Assembly (NCBI GenBank): GCA_033065855.1
Contig: JAVXUO010000253.1
Span: 558,001-622,000 of the forward strand
Reading direction: 5' to 3'
From: Escallonia rubra
Lineage: Eukaryota > Streptophyta > Magnoliopsida > Escalloniales > Escalloniaceae
DNA length: 64,000 nucleotides
Below the pieces are notes generated by a model. The model was given only the letters and a program-made list of their open reading frames with translations, was not told the DNA's origin and made no database searches. The translations under genes and the position numbers were made by a program. Positions 24,401 to 35,653 of this stretch are shown here, piece by piece (the first letter of the stretch is position 1; every line of letters begins with the position of its first letter).

Positions 24401-26501
24401 CTCACTCTATCATGTATCTCCTTCTTGTAATTCACAAAGCCATGTAAGGATTTTGTTTTCTCTCTCCCTATCATTTTAGATAAAGTTGCATAGAAAGTAG
24501 ATAGCTTCCAAACTGATTTTCAAATAAGTTTGTTTTAAATATTACCATAATCTTTATGCCCAATAAAGCATAAATGGAACAGCTGATCAGTAAAGTACCT
24601 TGACAATCTGTAAATTGTTGAACATCTCCTTCATGTAAAGGTATCAAAAAGCTCATCAGATGACTTTCAGTTGCTATGATCCTATTAATCTATTATCCTC
24701 CCCCGTTAAGTCATTTCACAAACATATCTAGTTTTAAAGCCCTACCACTAAAAACTTCTCCCCTTCATTTTGCACGGTAACAACAAACCAAAATTCCAGC
24801 CCACTCACGTCAGAATTTCAAATGGAGCAACAACCATAACTGCAAGTTCTTCGTACCATGTTCATTTTCATGTGCATTAATTGCTTATGTAACGCAATAT
24901 GTCATCTACTTTTGTAACTTTTACTACTTTTCAAATTACCAAGTATCACTTGACCAGTGATTTATAGGGTACCTACAATTATCTCCAAACAGAAGTTAAC
25001 TTGTATGGAGGAGTTTCTGTCTTTTCTACAGAAGGTTTTTCTACAATGATAGATATATAAAGGCCTTAAAGAGAATACTATGACTAGCTTCTCTAAAGTC
25101 TAATTTAGTTTTTAGACCTAAATGTGATGCCAGGGACAAGGGTAACAACCATCCATGCCAAAAACAAGCAAATAAGAGAAGTCCGGATGCCAATTTAAAA
25201 GAACCAGACTGTAACATCACAATTACAATTTTATTCACGCTAAATATATCAAAGGTACCTCATATAAGAGTTATTCCCTTAAATCTGCTCCAACTACAGA
25301 ACTAGAGCTGATAGTAAGTGATTGTTCCCCACAGAGATGCAAGTTTGAGCAAATTTGGGAGAATAGCTCTCGTTCAAGTTCCTGGACAGTGATGCATGTT
25401 GTGACTGCATCTAGGTCAGGGAAAATTTTCTAGACCCATTTTGTACTCCTGACCCAATTCGCATTCCTGAAACTATTCTGTTTTGTGAGACGCTTGTTGT
25501 ACAGGCATTATAGGGCTAGTTCGCGCGTATCCCGTTCAGTCCTGTGTGACCTTCAGTTATAGTTTCTTGACATCCTTTTGTAATTCAGAGCTATGCCTTT
25601 CCCAGGACAAAGTTTAAATATTGGGTTGCGTGAATAAAAGGTTATCGATCTTGAATTCCGATAACAGTGCACAATATATAACACGGGAAAAAAATCAATC
25701 AAGCATAATTCTTGTCAAAGGGACATATACCGAGCTATAAATGCTGCCGTTGCAGCAAAATTAGGTTGATGCACCACACGAGGAGCAGAAGCATAATAGG
25801 TCACTCGCCATAAAGACCCATGTTTCACCAAGAAGTTATAGCTTCTGGGCAATTGATTAAATGGCCAAGGAGTATGATCCGTCCATAAATCAGTAACAAA
25901 AACCTGCACCATACATTCTTTCAAAAACATCGCACAACCAACAAACAAAGCAAACCCCATTAATTCTAAAATCAACCCCCATGAACTTGAAACTAACCTG
26001 ATATTCGTCACCAAATTCTTCGTTGAATGCTGACTTAATGGCTTCGGCAGATGCCCTATGCCCTCCACCAGTGTCACTCATCAATATAAGCACCTTTTTG
26101 GGACTATTCAACTCAACGCCATTCAAGGGTAAACCCTCATCCTCCAATACACCAAACCCATCTTCCCTCGATCCATTATTTTCTGCAGCAACCGTACTTC
26201 CAACGGAAGCAAACCCAATTGGGGTTCTATCACAATGAAATCTGATAGCCCTATTAAACTCATAGAAAATCTTGCCCAATCTTGAAACATTTCTACCTTT
26301 CAAACTCAATGAAGCTACGACCTTTGGCTTGTTCTTGCCAACACAACCCCCAATCCCATCAAAGTACAAGTAATTGGACACTAATGGAGAGTACCCATCC
26401 AAATTATAGTAGTTCAACTTAGAATCAGATGCAAAGTTGCTTGATTTGGGAAAGTAATTTAAGGCATTACCGCTTTCTTGAGTCGCAGATGAGGGCTGCA
26501 T
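11573..26501 (-). CDS. MGD1: Monogalactosyldiacylglycerol synthase, chloroplast (MGD1-type), 8 coding exons
   Basis: The enzyme (GT28 family) moves galactose from UDP-galactose to diacylglycerol at the plastid inner envelope, making the main thylakoid lipid. Coding exons: 25998-26501, 25731-25903, 19604-19765, 19386-19527, 18289-18513, 17808-17870, 17652-17726, 11573-11806. All seven introns have GT-AG ends and phases agree, giving 525 aa; Arabidopsis MGD1 is about 533. Residues 1-130 are a transit-peptide-like, variable region. [14 protein letters not shown] (142-155) is the MGDG-synthase signature. [16 protein letters not shown] (344-359) and [20 protein letters not shown] (418-437) form the nucleotide-sugar half. 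The start was chosen because [11 protein letters not shown] matches the MGD1 N-terminus; an in-frame ATG at 26597 would add 32 residues. The final region reads [14 protein letters not shown], where MGD1 as I recall it has GQEAGN. Introns 2 (5965 bp) and 7 (5845 bp) are swollen by transposons. I see no breaks, so the gene looks functional. Confidence 0.95.
12101..12139. repeat. (CA)n(TA)n compound microsatellite in MGD1 intron 7
   Basis: A CA run passes directly into a TA run. A shorter GT/GA run lies at about 12416-12449. Apart from these, the LINE scrap and the Copia relic, I recognise nothing in intron 7 (11807-17651). Confidence 0.95.
13090..13400 (-). mobile_element. LINE reverse-transcriptase C-terminal scrap
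   Basis: The minus strand encodes [20 protein letters not shown] followed, in a shifted frame, by GKMREHR. This matches the common plant LINE ending 'MLRWMCGHTRRDRIRNEDIR...VAPIEEKMREHRLRWFGH'. Only this tail portion is recognisable and it is frameshifted, so it is a dead fragment in intron 7 of the MGDG synthase gene. The clade (RTE-like or L1-like) is uncertain. Confidence 0.65.
13681..17255 (+). mobile_element. Ty1/copia fossil with 110 bp LTRs in MGD1 intron 7
   Basis: The 5' LTR is 13681-13790 (TGTTAG...TTAACA) and the 3' LTR is 17146-17255 (TGTTAG...TCAACA), both 110 bp. A tRNA-iMet-type primer-binding site (TGGTATGAGAGCC) follows the 5' LTR at 13791. Flanks TAATA and TTATA look like a worn 5 bp target duplication. 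Recognisable parts are a gag-like region, the start of reverse transcriptase ([21 protein letters not shown], near 16340-16420) and RNase H ([21 protein letters not shown], near 16790-16960). It is short for a Copia element, rearranged and broken many times, so it is old. Confidence 0.8.
19766..22484. other. MGD1 intron 2, unannotated part
   Basis: This AT-rich intron sequence has no coding signal or recognisable element. A 26 bp segment is directly repeated at 21225-21250 and 21302-21327 (period 77). Confidence 0.6.
22485..23095 (-). mobile_element. Decayed TRIM relic in MGD1 intron 2
   Basis: The left end, TGTAATGACCC, is the reverse complement of the right end of the intact TRIM at 30426-30925. 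The block also shares with it, in reverse complement, the phrases 'gaggnaggc...agtaggtac', 'ccttagcaaggacgctaagg' and 'tgtgggatatacccggg'. The right end lies near 23095. It is the same miniature LTR family in the opposite orientation, much more diverged and so older. Confidence 0.7.
23332..24141. mobile_element. Non-autonomous hAT-type element, 810 bp
   Basis: The ends are inverted: TTAGGAAGCACCGACAC on the left, and CTAGGTAGCACATACACGAC as the reverse complement of the right. Both subterminal regions are rich in GTGTCGG/GACACC words. It is flanked by an 8 bp target duplication with one mismatch, CTAGCCCT (23324-23331) and CTAGCCTT (24142-24149). No transposase is visible. It lies in intron 2 of the MGDG synthase gene. 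Confidence 0.75.
24150..25730. other. MGD1 intron 2, exon-proximal part
   Basis: Nothing recognisable apart from AT-rich intron sequence. The splice acceptor for exon 3 lies far to the left at 19765; the donor for this intron is just below 25731. Confidence 0.5.
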
Positions 26502-26800
26502 AGTTCTCTTTTTATGACAATTGGTAATGAAGAAGTCAAATTGGTCAATCCATGGAGATGGAGGTTCTTTAAACAAAAAAGGGGACGAAAATAACAAGAC
26601 TGCGTGTGCGTGTGCGTGTGTGTGCGCGCGAGCGCGAGCGCGGGGTGGAGCGAGAGAGTAAAGGGTTTAACCGAGATGGATATTGAAGGTGCTTCGGGAA
26701 TATGGAGTTTGTGGGTGGGGGGAAGAGGGACGGAGTGGAAGTATCTTTGAAAAGGTTTGCAGCCACACGGACACGGAGAGCTGAGGGATATTAGGAGGCG
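26502..26800 (-). promoter_or_regulatory. MGD1 5' leader region with microsatellite and upstream ORF
   Basis: Directly upstream of the MGDG synthase start is a GT/GC/GA-rich simple repeat (26599-26645). An upstream ORF of 65 codons (26766-26569, beginning MAANLFKDTSTPS) closes 68 bases before the chosen ATG. If transcription starts above 26766, this uORF could lower translation. An in-frame ATG at 26597 is also present. I see no clear TATA box. The promoter assignment rests on position only. Confidence 0.45.
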
Positions 26801-28531
26801 GCTTTTCAGCCACAGGGAGAGGATTTAGCGGAAATGGTAATATTCCTGGGATTTTGAAAGGAAAAATACCTTTTCTTTGGAAGCCCCCTCAAGCCAAAGC
26901 TACCAAGGCTTTTGCCGGCAGCAAAGTTGTGAACTTCTTTCTAGATATTAATTAATGTATTAATTAAAAAGAAATTGACACGTGAGTTTCATTTTAACCA
27001 TTTGAACTTTATTTTCACTACTAAAATTTGTTTTAAAGTTTTTATAGGTGTTACTACTTTCTTACTTTAACAACGCTCGTGAACTTCAAATATGACACGG
27101 CTATGATCATTGATAATCTCACTAAAACAAAGCCACACCATATTGTTGCATATATTCCTACAGTTTAAAAGTGATATTGTCATAGTGCGACAATATTGCC
27201 ATGCTCGCAGAATAGCGATTATTGTCATTGTCCTTTTGATAGAGAAATCTTCACAACCTCATATTTGATCCACACTACCTTACTCGCATCAAACATCCCG
27301 GCCCCACCGTGTTCATATGAAAGTCGCACCCCTACATCCAAAAAAATTTGTGCCCTTTGATTTCTCTCTCTCTCAAAAAGGCATTGAGAGAAGCCAAACA
27401 CCGCCTATGACCTAAACTCATTTGATAAATTATGGAATTCTAAAGTCAATCCCCTTTTGAATTCCATAATTTAGTTGTTTCCGCCGGCTACTTTTAATTT
27501 GCGATACAATCTTCATTACTTATTGATTTTTAGTGATTCTTATCTTTATTAAAAACACATGAAGTACTATGTAATGTTTAAGTTTTTAATTTATGAGATT
27601 CCTCATATCTCTTCTTCAAAATTGTCGATGTACGCAACTAATTTGTGCATTGACACGCTATTTCTGACATTACAGAACAGCTCACTTCTACTTGCTCTCA
27701 ATTGATTTTTTCTCATCCATTTTATATGAACTTTGAAACTCTAAAACCTTTGGGATTCCTCCATCATTTTACGGTGTTTTTATCATAATCTTTTTATTTC
27801 TTGGTCAAAATTGATTTTGATGATTTTTAACAATATGAAAACCTCCATATTTAATATTCACCGATAGATGTTTGATAATCTTTAACCATATGAAAACCTT
27901 GACAAGTTTCGTTCACTTTCATGTTTTGAGACTTCTTGAAAGCAATCTATTTCCTGGTTGAAATTGCCTTTGAATGATATTCATTGACTGTGAGAAAGAC
28001 TGAATTTGTTTGCTTCTCTTTGTTTCATTTCGTATCCAGCTTTTTCAAGCTTAACCATTCCGCAAGGCTCATATCATTACTTTTACTAGTACTGTTGTAT
28101 GGTATAATATTGACTTGGTCTGATCCTTGGAAGTATTATCACTGATTTAATTTAAGCTTGTCTACTTCTAAAGTTGGTGTATTGAAGCTACAGGGACAAA
28201 GTCGAGTTTGACTAAAGAATCGTATATTTGCATAAGAGTTTACCTCATTTTGAATTAGGATTCAAACTTTTAGGACTCTTTCAGTAATAAGAATTTTATA
28301 CCTAGTGTTTTATATTTGAATTATGAAAGTCACCTTGAGTGGCATGACTTATGTGTTGCTTGGGATGCAATATGTGACTTGGTAGATAAATATGACATTT
28401 GACATGGTAAAATACCATGATTTGTGAATTCAAAATGGGCACATACTATACATTTTTTTTTCAAACATTTATGGATTGCCTATATTGCAATCTTGTTATC
28501 AAATCTGGTTATGGATTTGTTATTTAAGCAA
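26801..28531. other. Intergenic AT-rich spacer
   Basis: No coding signal I can support. A perfect 14 bp inverted repeat with an 18-base loop lies at 27427-27472 (arms AAATTATGGAATTC / GAATTCCATAATTT). Confidence 0.6.
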
Positions 28532-28534
28532 TTA

Positions 28535-28883
28535 GGGTGTGTTTGGATATAGGATTTGAACTAGAGATTTGACTTTGATAGGGTATTTGTAAATCACTTG
28601 AACAAAATATCTTGTTTGGATAGTTCAAAAGGGAATTTTTGAAATTTCGGAGTGATTTGAACTAGTTATTTGTCAAATACACTCCAATCAGTAATTTACA
28701 AACCCACATTAACTAGTTCCCTATTTTTTAGGAATCTTGCCTCCCATCTTTTTTAACAACATTTTGCTTCCTTTCTTCCAACCAAGATATTTCAAAATGA
28801 TAGAATTTTGTAAATCAGAGGATTTCGAAATGAGGACATTTAGAAATACCCAGTATTTCAAAATTCCATATCCAAACACACCC
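28535..28883. mobile_element. Tourist-type MITE (PIF/Harbinger), 349 bp
   Basis: Terminal inverted repeats begin GGGTGTGTTTGGATAT on both ends and extend about 25 bases with few mismatches. TTA target duplications flank the element (28532-28534 and 28884-28886). TTA duplication and a GGG...TTTGG terminus are typical of PIF/Harbinger MITEs. No ORF. The 500 bases to its right (28887-29396) show nothing recognisable. Confidence 0.9.
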
Positions 28884-29396
28884 TTAGGATATTTGAATTA
28901 GATCTTCTAATTATGTAGATTAAAAGTTCATTCATGGAAATCCTATTTGATACGAAATCCTTTGTGATTAAATTTTTGTAGTCATTTTGACATTCATCCA
29001 TTTAAACTCTTGTGTGGGGATAAATCATTCCCAATATGCCTCTTATCTTTCCTGGTGAAAAATTTCATTTGGCAAGGTATCATTAATGTTGCGATTCATG
29101 TGATCTTTGTTTAGATAAATGATTTGTAATCTATAATTTGTCTTTTGAATTTGAACAAAGCATTTCGTTAACTTCATTGGCTTTGTTAATAGCTCATGAT
29201 GTTTAATAGTATTTTTGTCCCTCCATGTATGGGGAAGTTCCTTACTAAGCAATTCGTTCCCACCATTGTTTGCCTGTTCTTTCCCCTTCATGCCATGATT
29301 AGCACGGACGATGAGATTTTGTTAATGTTGAAAATTCCTTTCACATTTGGATTTGAGAATAAATAGTTTGGGCATTTTTTCAGATAGCCTACTCTT

Positions 29397-31522
29397 AACG
29401 CCCCAAACCCCAAGGGTCCGGTCACATCGCTAACTATCCATTTATACTACCCGCTACTACTAAACAATCCAATAAAGGTAGAACATAGCAACTCAAGTTC
29501 CTCCAATATCAACTTAACAAATATGTCCAGCGAAACAAATCCATGACTTAAATTTTAAAGCCTTTCAAAATCCAAAAATCAACAACTAGCCACTAGATTA
29601 GAAAAGCAAATACACTCTTGAGCTTGTGAGCAACCACTAAACAACTTTATGCAATGACCAGCTTAGAATCTTTGGTAACCTACGGAGAGGAAGGGGGTGA
29701 GCTCAAATACCCCAGCAAGGAAAAACACCACGGAGTGACAAACGAATGACATAAAAATAGCAGCTGAATGTCTTATGGTTAAGAAAATGCTGAAGGTTAT
29801 ACAATCAAAGACTCACAATCAATGTATACATTCAACTTGAAATATCACATGGATAACGAGGACATGATTTAGAACAACTGTAGCCCACAAGGCAAATTCA
29901 TCGTAACCTTCTGGCCAAGCAGTCAAAGTTAAGGGGCTAATAACTCATTCACCAAATGGAGTACAACCGACATCACGTCAACAAACAACAATTCATTCTA
30001 AGAATACAAACGAATACCAGACTTAAAATACAAAGCAATCAATGACCCAAGACACAATTGTTCAAAAACAATGAGAGGAATAAAGTTTTTTCTTACCTTA
30101 AATCGTGCAAACACAACCTCTTAAATGGGTTCCTCTGTCCAACCTAGATCACAACAACTCATCTAGCCACACGATACACTATCGTACTCAATTATGTCAA
30201 CCCAGCCTAAATATTAGAGCCCACTAAACAAACTTAAATCGCCTAGAAGCTAATATTGTAATTGATAGAAGCATCTAGGTTTAATCTCAAGTCTCTCATA
30301 GAAATAATAGGATTTAAACCTCAAAATCATTGCATGTGAGTGTATGTATAATATGTGGCTACTTATAATATCATAAAGCTACAGCAAACATTTTAGAAAA
30401 TAATTCAGAGAGTACCATCACTTATTGTAATATCCCACATCGGTTTGTGGGAGAGTTTGCGATTGGCCTTATAAGACCCTGCCTATGAACTCATAAGTAC
30501 CTACTTGGCTAGCCCTTTTGAGGGAGGCAATGACCTGTGGTGGGGCCGTGGACCGGGTCGTTACAGATGGTATCAGAGCCGACTCTCGAAAGCTCGGGCT
30601 GGGCTGTCCAGTCGGGTTGCCAATGGTTGGGGGAAACGAAGGCAAGCCCCGGTATATCCCACATCAAGAGGATGGTTGGGGCAACGAAGGGTGAGCCCGG
30701 TATATCCCACATTGGCTAGAGAGGAAGATTCTGGGCTATGTGTGATCAAGCCTTAGCGAGGACGCTAAGGAATAAGGTGGGGAGATTGTAATATCCCACA
30801 TCGGTTGTGGGAGAGTTTGCGATTGGCCTTATAAGACCCTGCCTATGAACTCATAAGTACCTACTTGGCTAGCCCTTTTGAGGGAGGCAATGACCTGTGG
30901 TGGGGCCGTGGACCGGGTCGTTACACTTATGGCATTCCAAAAATTCTTTTAGAAAAAGCCCTAGTTTTTGCTCTTATTATTATGAGCAATCAGGGGGGGG
31001 GGAAGGGGGGTCCTAAACTTGATTACCAATGAGAGTATCACAAGATATAACTTAATCCATGATGATGGGATCTATGTTTAGATCGAAACCAAAATTTGAG
31101 AGTACGATATTGAAACATAATCTACAAAGTTGGGCTTTTGATGAAAAAGTTCAAGAACAATTATCCGAACAACAAATCTTTAGCTTATTCATTTTTCTCC
31201 AAACCCTAACCTCTTCCCCTCTTTCTCTTTGTGCTTCTCTTTTCTTGTGAAAACCCTGGCCACCCCTGTAAGACTTCCTTTTTATACTATGAGTTACATA
31301 ATTGTTATTGGTTTTACTAATCAGTTTATTTGTTGTAGTTACTTGGGCTACCCATAAGTTAAAGTAAGCTATGATAAACCCAAGTTGAGCAACCAATTAA
31401 AAAGTCCACTAACTCCTTCTTTAATACATGAACGAGTCCAATCATTATCACTAAATTTAATAAAATGTTGCTAAAAGTATATCGCATATTTTAAATCGTT
31501 CATTTTAGGCTCAGGGTGTTAT
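29397..31522 (-). mobile_element. Decayed solo LTR (minus orientation) hosting a TRIM
   Basis: Read on the minus strand the block starts TATAACACCCTGAGCC (31522) and ends GGGGCGTTAAG near 29397. These ends resemble worn TGTAACRCCC...GGGGCGTTACA LTR termini. No second LTR or coding region is seen. A complete TRIM (30426-30925) sits inside it and must be younger. Boundaries are approximate. Confidence 0.45.
30426..30925 (+). mobile_element. Complete TRIM (miniature LTR retrotransposon), 500 bp
   Basis: The 5' LTR is 30426-30565 (140 bp) and the 3' LTR 30787-30925 (139 bp). Both begin TGTAATATCCCACATCGG, both end GGGTCGTTACA, and they are nearly identical. The tRNA-iMet primer-binding site TGGTATCAGAGC is at 30568-30579, and a purine tract (AAGGTGGGGAGA) ends at 30785. 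A perfect 5 bp target duplication, CTTAT, flanks it (30421-30425 and 30926-30930). There is no coding capacity, as expected for a TRIM. It looks structurally whole and recent. Confidence 0.92.
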
Positions 31523-32136
31523 AGTCTTATATATCAACTATTGAATTTGGTCACTAATTGTTTATCTCATAGACTTGTAATTAATTTTTGAATTATCTTG
31601 GAGTTAAGTGTAGACACCCCATTTTTGTATGCTTTATTTCATATTTATTTGTTAGACCTTACTTTATATGTTTCAGGCCTTATTTGAGGCACTTGAGTCA
31701 AGTTTATCAAGCCCAATTTAGTTGGTCCAATCCAGTTGGTTGGTCCATTTAGTTTGGGCTTAACCCATGTTAGAGTCTAGATTGGATATGAGGTCTAATG
31801 GTTAGTTTAGTCTTAACATGGATGTCTGTCCCGGTTTCAGATTAATCACGTGTGGTTGAACTTAAAAGGTATTTTTTTTCCTTCTAAAATTGGTTTAAAA
31901 GTATTAAGCGAGGAAAGAAAACTAGCCAATTTTTGTCTAAGCCGACGAATTCTCCTATAGTACCATATGATTCCTATTTACTATGGATTTCTTGGTCTTT
32001 TTACGTTATCCCTTTGTGGCAGCTACGGGAAAGGAAAGGTTAGTTAGAGAGAGAAAATCTCTCCCAAGAGGCTGCCAGTTTTATGTGAGAGATAAATTAT
32101 CAAGAGAAACGGAGAGATGGACTAGAAAGATCATTC

Positions 32137-32335
32137 TTCCTTTCGCTTGTGTTTTCGTCGCGTCGCATCCCATCATGGAAAATCTAAGGTCAACTGTTAA
32201 GCATTCCAAATCAAGATGTACGAATTCTATCCTTCCCTTCGCTTGTGTTTTCGTCGCGTCGCATCCCATCATGGAAAATCTAAGGTCAACTGTTAAGCAT
32301 TCCAAATCCAGATGTACGAATTCTATCCTAATCGT
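32137..32335. repeat. 96 bp tandem duplication inside the Tat LTR
   Basis: Two near-identical 96 bp copies lie head to tail (about 32137-32232 and 32233-32328). Because 96 is divisible by three, both strands stay open across it. This explains the open frames here; I do not think they are genes. Confidence 0.9.
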
Positions 32336-32647
32336 TAATTTTTCATAGATTAGTTCATAAGCGTCATAGTTAGATCCCATTTTTTTGCAAATGACTTTTG
32401 GTCTCTGAAGCTTAAAAACCAATTTTCTAAACTTTCAACAAGAAGAAGTTGAGAAGCGTTAGAATTCTAAAACAACTGAAAGAGTTGATTAGGATCATAT
32501 TTTAAATGGAAGCGTTGATCGGATTTCACTAGAAAAAATTGAATTGAATTTGTTCTCTAAATAAATACAAACCATGATTGTGGTCGCCTCCCCTAGGGTC
32601 GATCGAACTATGAGCTTTTGATCCCGACTTGTTCAGCTGGGTACGTA

Positions 32648-34253
32648 TGTCACACACCAAAAAGCAGGACAGGAGAACACATATTCTAACACGCTATCCT
32701 TCTTTAGAAGGTAACCAGAGTGCACTAATTGCATTCAAAATACAAACCACGCAACAAATCTTTCAGACGTGTATTACATTCATCCATCTTTACAAATCCA
32801 AGCTTATACACACATACACACCACACCTCCACACTAGTTAATAATAGATGACACATAATTACAGAGCATACCTCACTCTCTATTTATAAAAGGGAACTCA
32901 AAGTCTTCCTGGCCAATGCCATTGCCTACCACTTTGTGATTTTCTATTGTATCTAAATGGCAGAGAATGGAAATGGTTAACCACAGCTAAGTAGAGCAAA
33001 TATATGACCAACTGAAACATTATCTTAATCATAGCAAGCAAACATAAACAGAACAAATCATGCTTATCATCAATTAATGCATGGCATATCATTGATTGCA
33101 GCGAATGAGCGAGAAGTAGCTCAAGCATAATACATATCAAAATAACTCTAAGGATCCCGAAACATAAGCTGGATGCTTATTCACCTACCATCCATTCTTG
33201 GTTAGACCATAGATTGATCACTCAAAAGCTGAGCCAAGCAAATTTAGTTTATGAGTGATAATTTTAGACGTTACGCAAGACTTTGCACATATTGACAACA
33301 TAGGTGGTGCAACATAATGCCGCTGGAAGGCTAACTTGCTAAGGAAGCACAACATATATCCTGCTATCCTACATAGATAGTGTTAAGCACACTAGGTATC
33401 ATATAAAACACTAATATGCATTTTCTAACTCAAAACAGTTTTGGTGAAAGCAGACCACTTTCATATTTAAGCAATTTAGGGTAACATACACTTCGAATTA
33501 GAGAGTTTTAAGAGAGAGAATTTTAAAGCACACATCTTAAGATTTCCAGAAAGTTAGAGAACACTCAAATTCGATAAGTACTGAATGAGATATGCTTGTT
33601 CAAATATCAGCACAAAATTTGCCCAGGTTAATTAGTTTCGACTAGTTTCATATTTATGCAATTTAGGAAAATATACGCTTTAAATTGGAGAGCGATAAAG
33701 AGAAAATGTTAAAGCACACTTCTTGAGCTTTCCATAAAGTTAGAGAACACTCAAATCCGATTAGTATTGGATGAGGTATGCTTGTTTAAATATCAACATA
33801 GAATATGCCCATATTTCTCTAATCAAATTCTAGCACTTTATAAGCACATAACACATCATATATACCAAGGCATATACATACCAACCATAATTAAAACCAT
33901 GCTTAAGGTTGCTCATATGTAAAACCCTACCTTTGACAAAAAAAAATTTTGATTAGGGTGTAGAACTTATTAAAAACTCCTTCTTTTGTCAAGAAGAGAA
34001 CATTTAATCATCAATGGTTACTAATCTAAAATTATAACATAAGATTTTCCTATTTTCCTTCCTTCTTCAAGCTCTCAAACCTTCTTTCTAGTTTTTCTAC
34101 AAGTAGGCACCTCTACTTTCTCTTCTCTTCTTGTTCTTACTTCAAAAGGTAGAAGATATGAGTTACTAAAATTTAAGTAAATACACTGAGTTTTCACCCT
34201 AGAGTCTCAATGATATTGGACCCCTTCCAAGACTTACCAATTGGGTCGTGACA
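32648..34253 (-). mobile_element. Solo LTR (minus orientation) nested in the Tat LTR
   Basis: On the minus strand it begins TGTCACGACCC (34253), a very common plant LTR start, and ends GGTGTGTGACA (32648). No coding region lies inside. An internal segment of about 160-180 bp is directly duplicated (33464-33622 and 33650-33810). The flanking five bases do not match well, so I cannot confirm a target duplication. Confidence 0.5.
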
Positions 34254-35021
34254 AGCCGAGTAAATTTTAGACTTAATAAGCTTCATAAGTACTAGTTAAC
34301 CTAGTTTAGTAACTAAGTAATCACAATTAGCTTAATCAAGATTGGGGAAATTAATCAAGCTTAGTGACTAACTAATCATGATTAACCTTAATTAATTTAT
34401 ATTAGCATAATCATGATTTAAGGCTCAACTGATCATGCTTAGGGATAACTAATCACGCTTAAGACCAACTAATCAAGATTAAGACTAAGCTAATCCACCT
34501 ATTTGAGATGCTTCCATGCCAACACAAGCATACAACTTGTCTATATAAATGGGTCATGAACATCACTCATATAATGCATAAGATCTCTCAACAATTAAAA
34601 TATTCAAGTTACATGCATAATAAATAACAAGCATCAGATAAAATTTACGACTTGGTTAAACCAAGGTCCTCACAACGTAGGTCATTCGACTTCCTTTGTC
34701 AAATTCAAACCAAATATAGATTTGGTTTAGGTTTTGTTTGGTTGTACTTGTGCTTTTGTTTAATTTTTATTTGGGATAAATATCAGTTAAAACAAGTTAG
34801 TGACTGTTAGGGCATGACAGGGTGTCTAACACCTTCCAGCAGTATAAATTAGTTTCCCATTTGAGTTTCTAATTTCGTAGGTTAAAAGCTTTAATTGGAC
34901 AATCTAGAGTCAACCCATAGGTTTTCTTACTTTCCTTTGTTTGTCACGTGACTAATTAGATGATAAGATGGTGACTCGAACTGGACCTTTTGAGTTTTTT
35001 TTTTGGATGTGGTTTGTTACA

Positions 35022-35653
35022 ATGGCAACTTTGCTAGGGACTAAAAGAAGGGGGTTAGATTCAATAAAAGTTATTTTTTGATTTTTGATTTTTAATTCCT
35101 TTTATGTGTTAGATTTGTTTATACATGCACATACGTTCTATATGTGTTTGTTTCCCTTTTCTTCTTCTTTTTTGTAGAGACCGTACATAAGCATGTCGTC
35201 CTAGCCTACCCATTCGAGGATAACAGTTGAAATTCTCGAGCTTCTTAGCTGTGAGGTAATTTTCTACTGTGCTCTCACCTCCAAGACCATAATACTGAAA
35301 ACCTCCTGGTTTCTCAGTATATGAAACATTTTAAACATGTAGCCATGACCACATATTATCAACTACTGGAGTTAAATGTGAGAGGTGTATCGTGAAAATT
35401 GAGTAGATGGAGTAACCTAAACCGAAGGGTAGAGCAACAACACACCTGCACCAACTTTTGGTGTTTTGCCCCTCTAATAATAGCACATGTAGGTGTACAG
35501 GCTAAGGAACTGGCCGGTACACCATAAAACTAGCCAGTACCCTTTTTAGTGGAGAAATCACCAAAACTGGTTCGTGGTGAACCGGGCGGTACTTATTAAC
35601 GAGTGTACCAAACGGTGCGAAAAGGGCTACTTTTTAGAGCATTTAAAATCGGC
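35022..35653 (+). mobile_element. Short Tat-type internal region
   Basis: This starts with a primer-binding-site-like stretch (35022-35040). It is only about 630 bp long before the next LTR start at 35654. The pair of similar LTRs around it suggests a heavily reduced Tat element. Confidence 0.45.

Larger units (their letters stand above)
31609..35021 (+). mobile_element. Tat-type LTR, 5' copy, interrupted by another LTR
   Basis: It begins TGTAGACACCCCATTTTTG, a start shared with the LTR at 35654. It ends ...TTGTTACA directly before a Tat-type primer-binding region, ATGGCAACTTTGCTAGGGA (35022-35040). The segment at 32648-34253 is a separate insertion, so the LTR itself was about 1.8 kb. It is an old fossil. 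Confidence 0.65.

Noticed and set aside
30568-30579. tRNA-like TGGTATCAGAGC
   Set aside because: This is the primer-binding site of the TRIM, complementary to tRNA-iMet, not a tRNA gene.
31983-32422. Open frames of 113-121 codons with a repeated 32-residue block
   Set aside because: Explained by the 96 bp tandem duplication inside an LTR; no domain is recognised.
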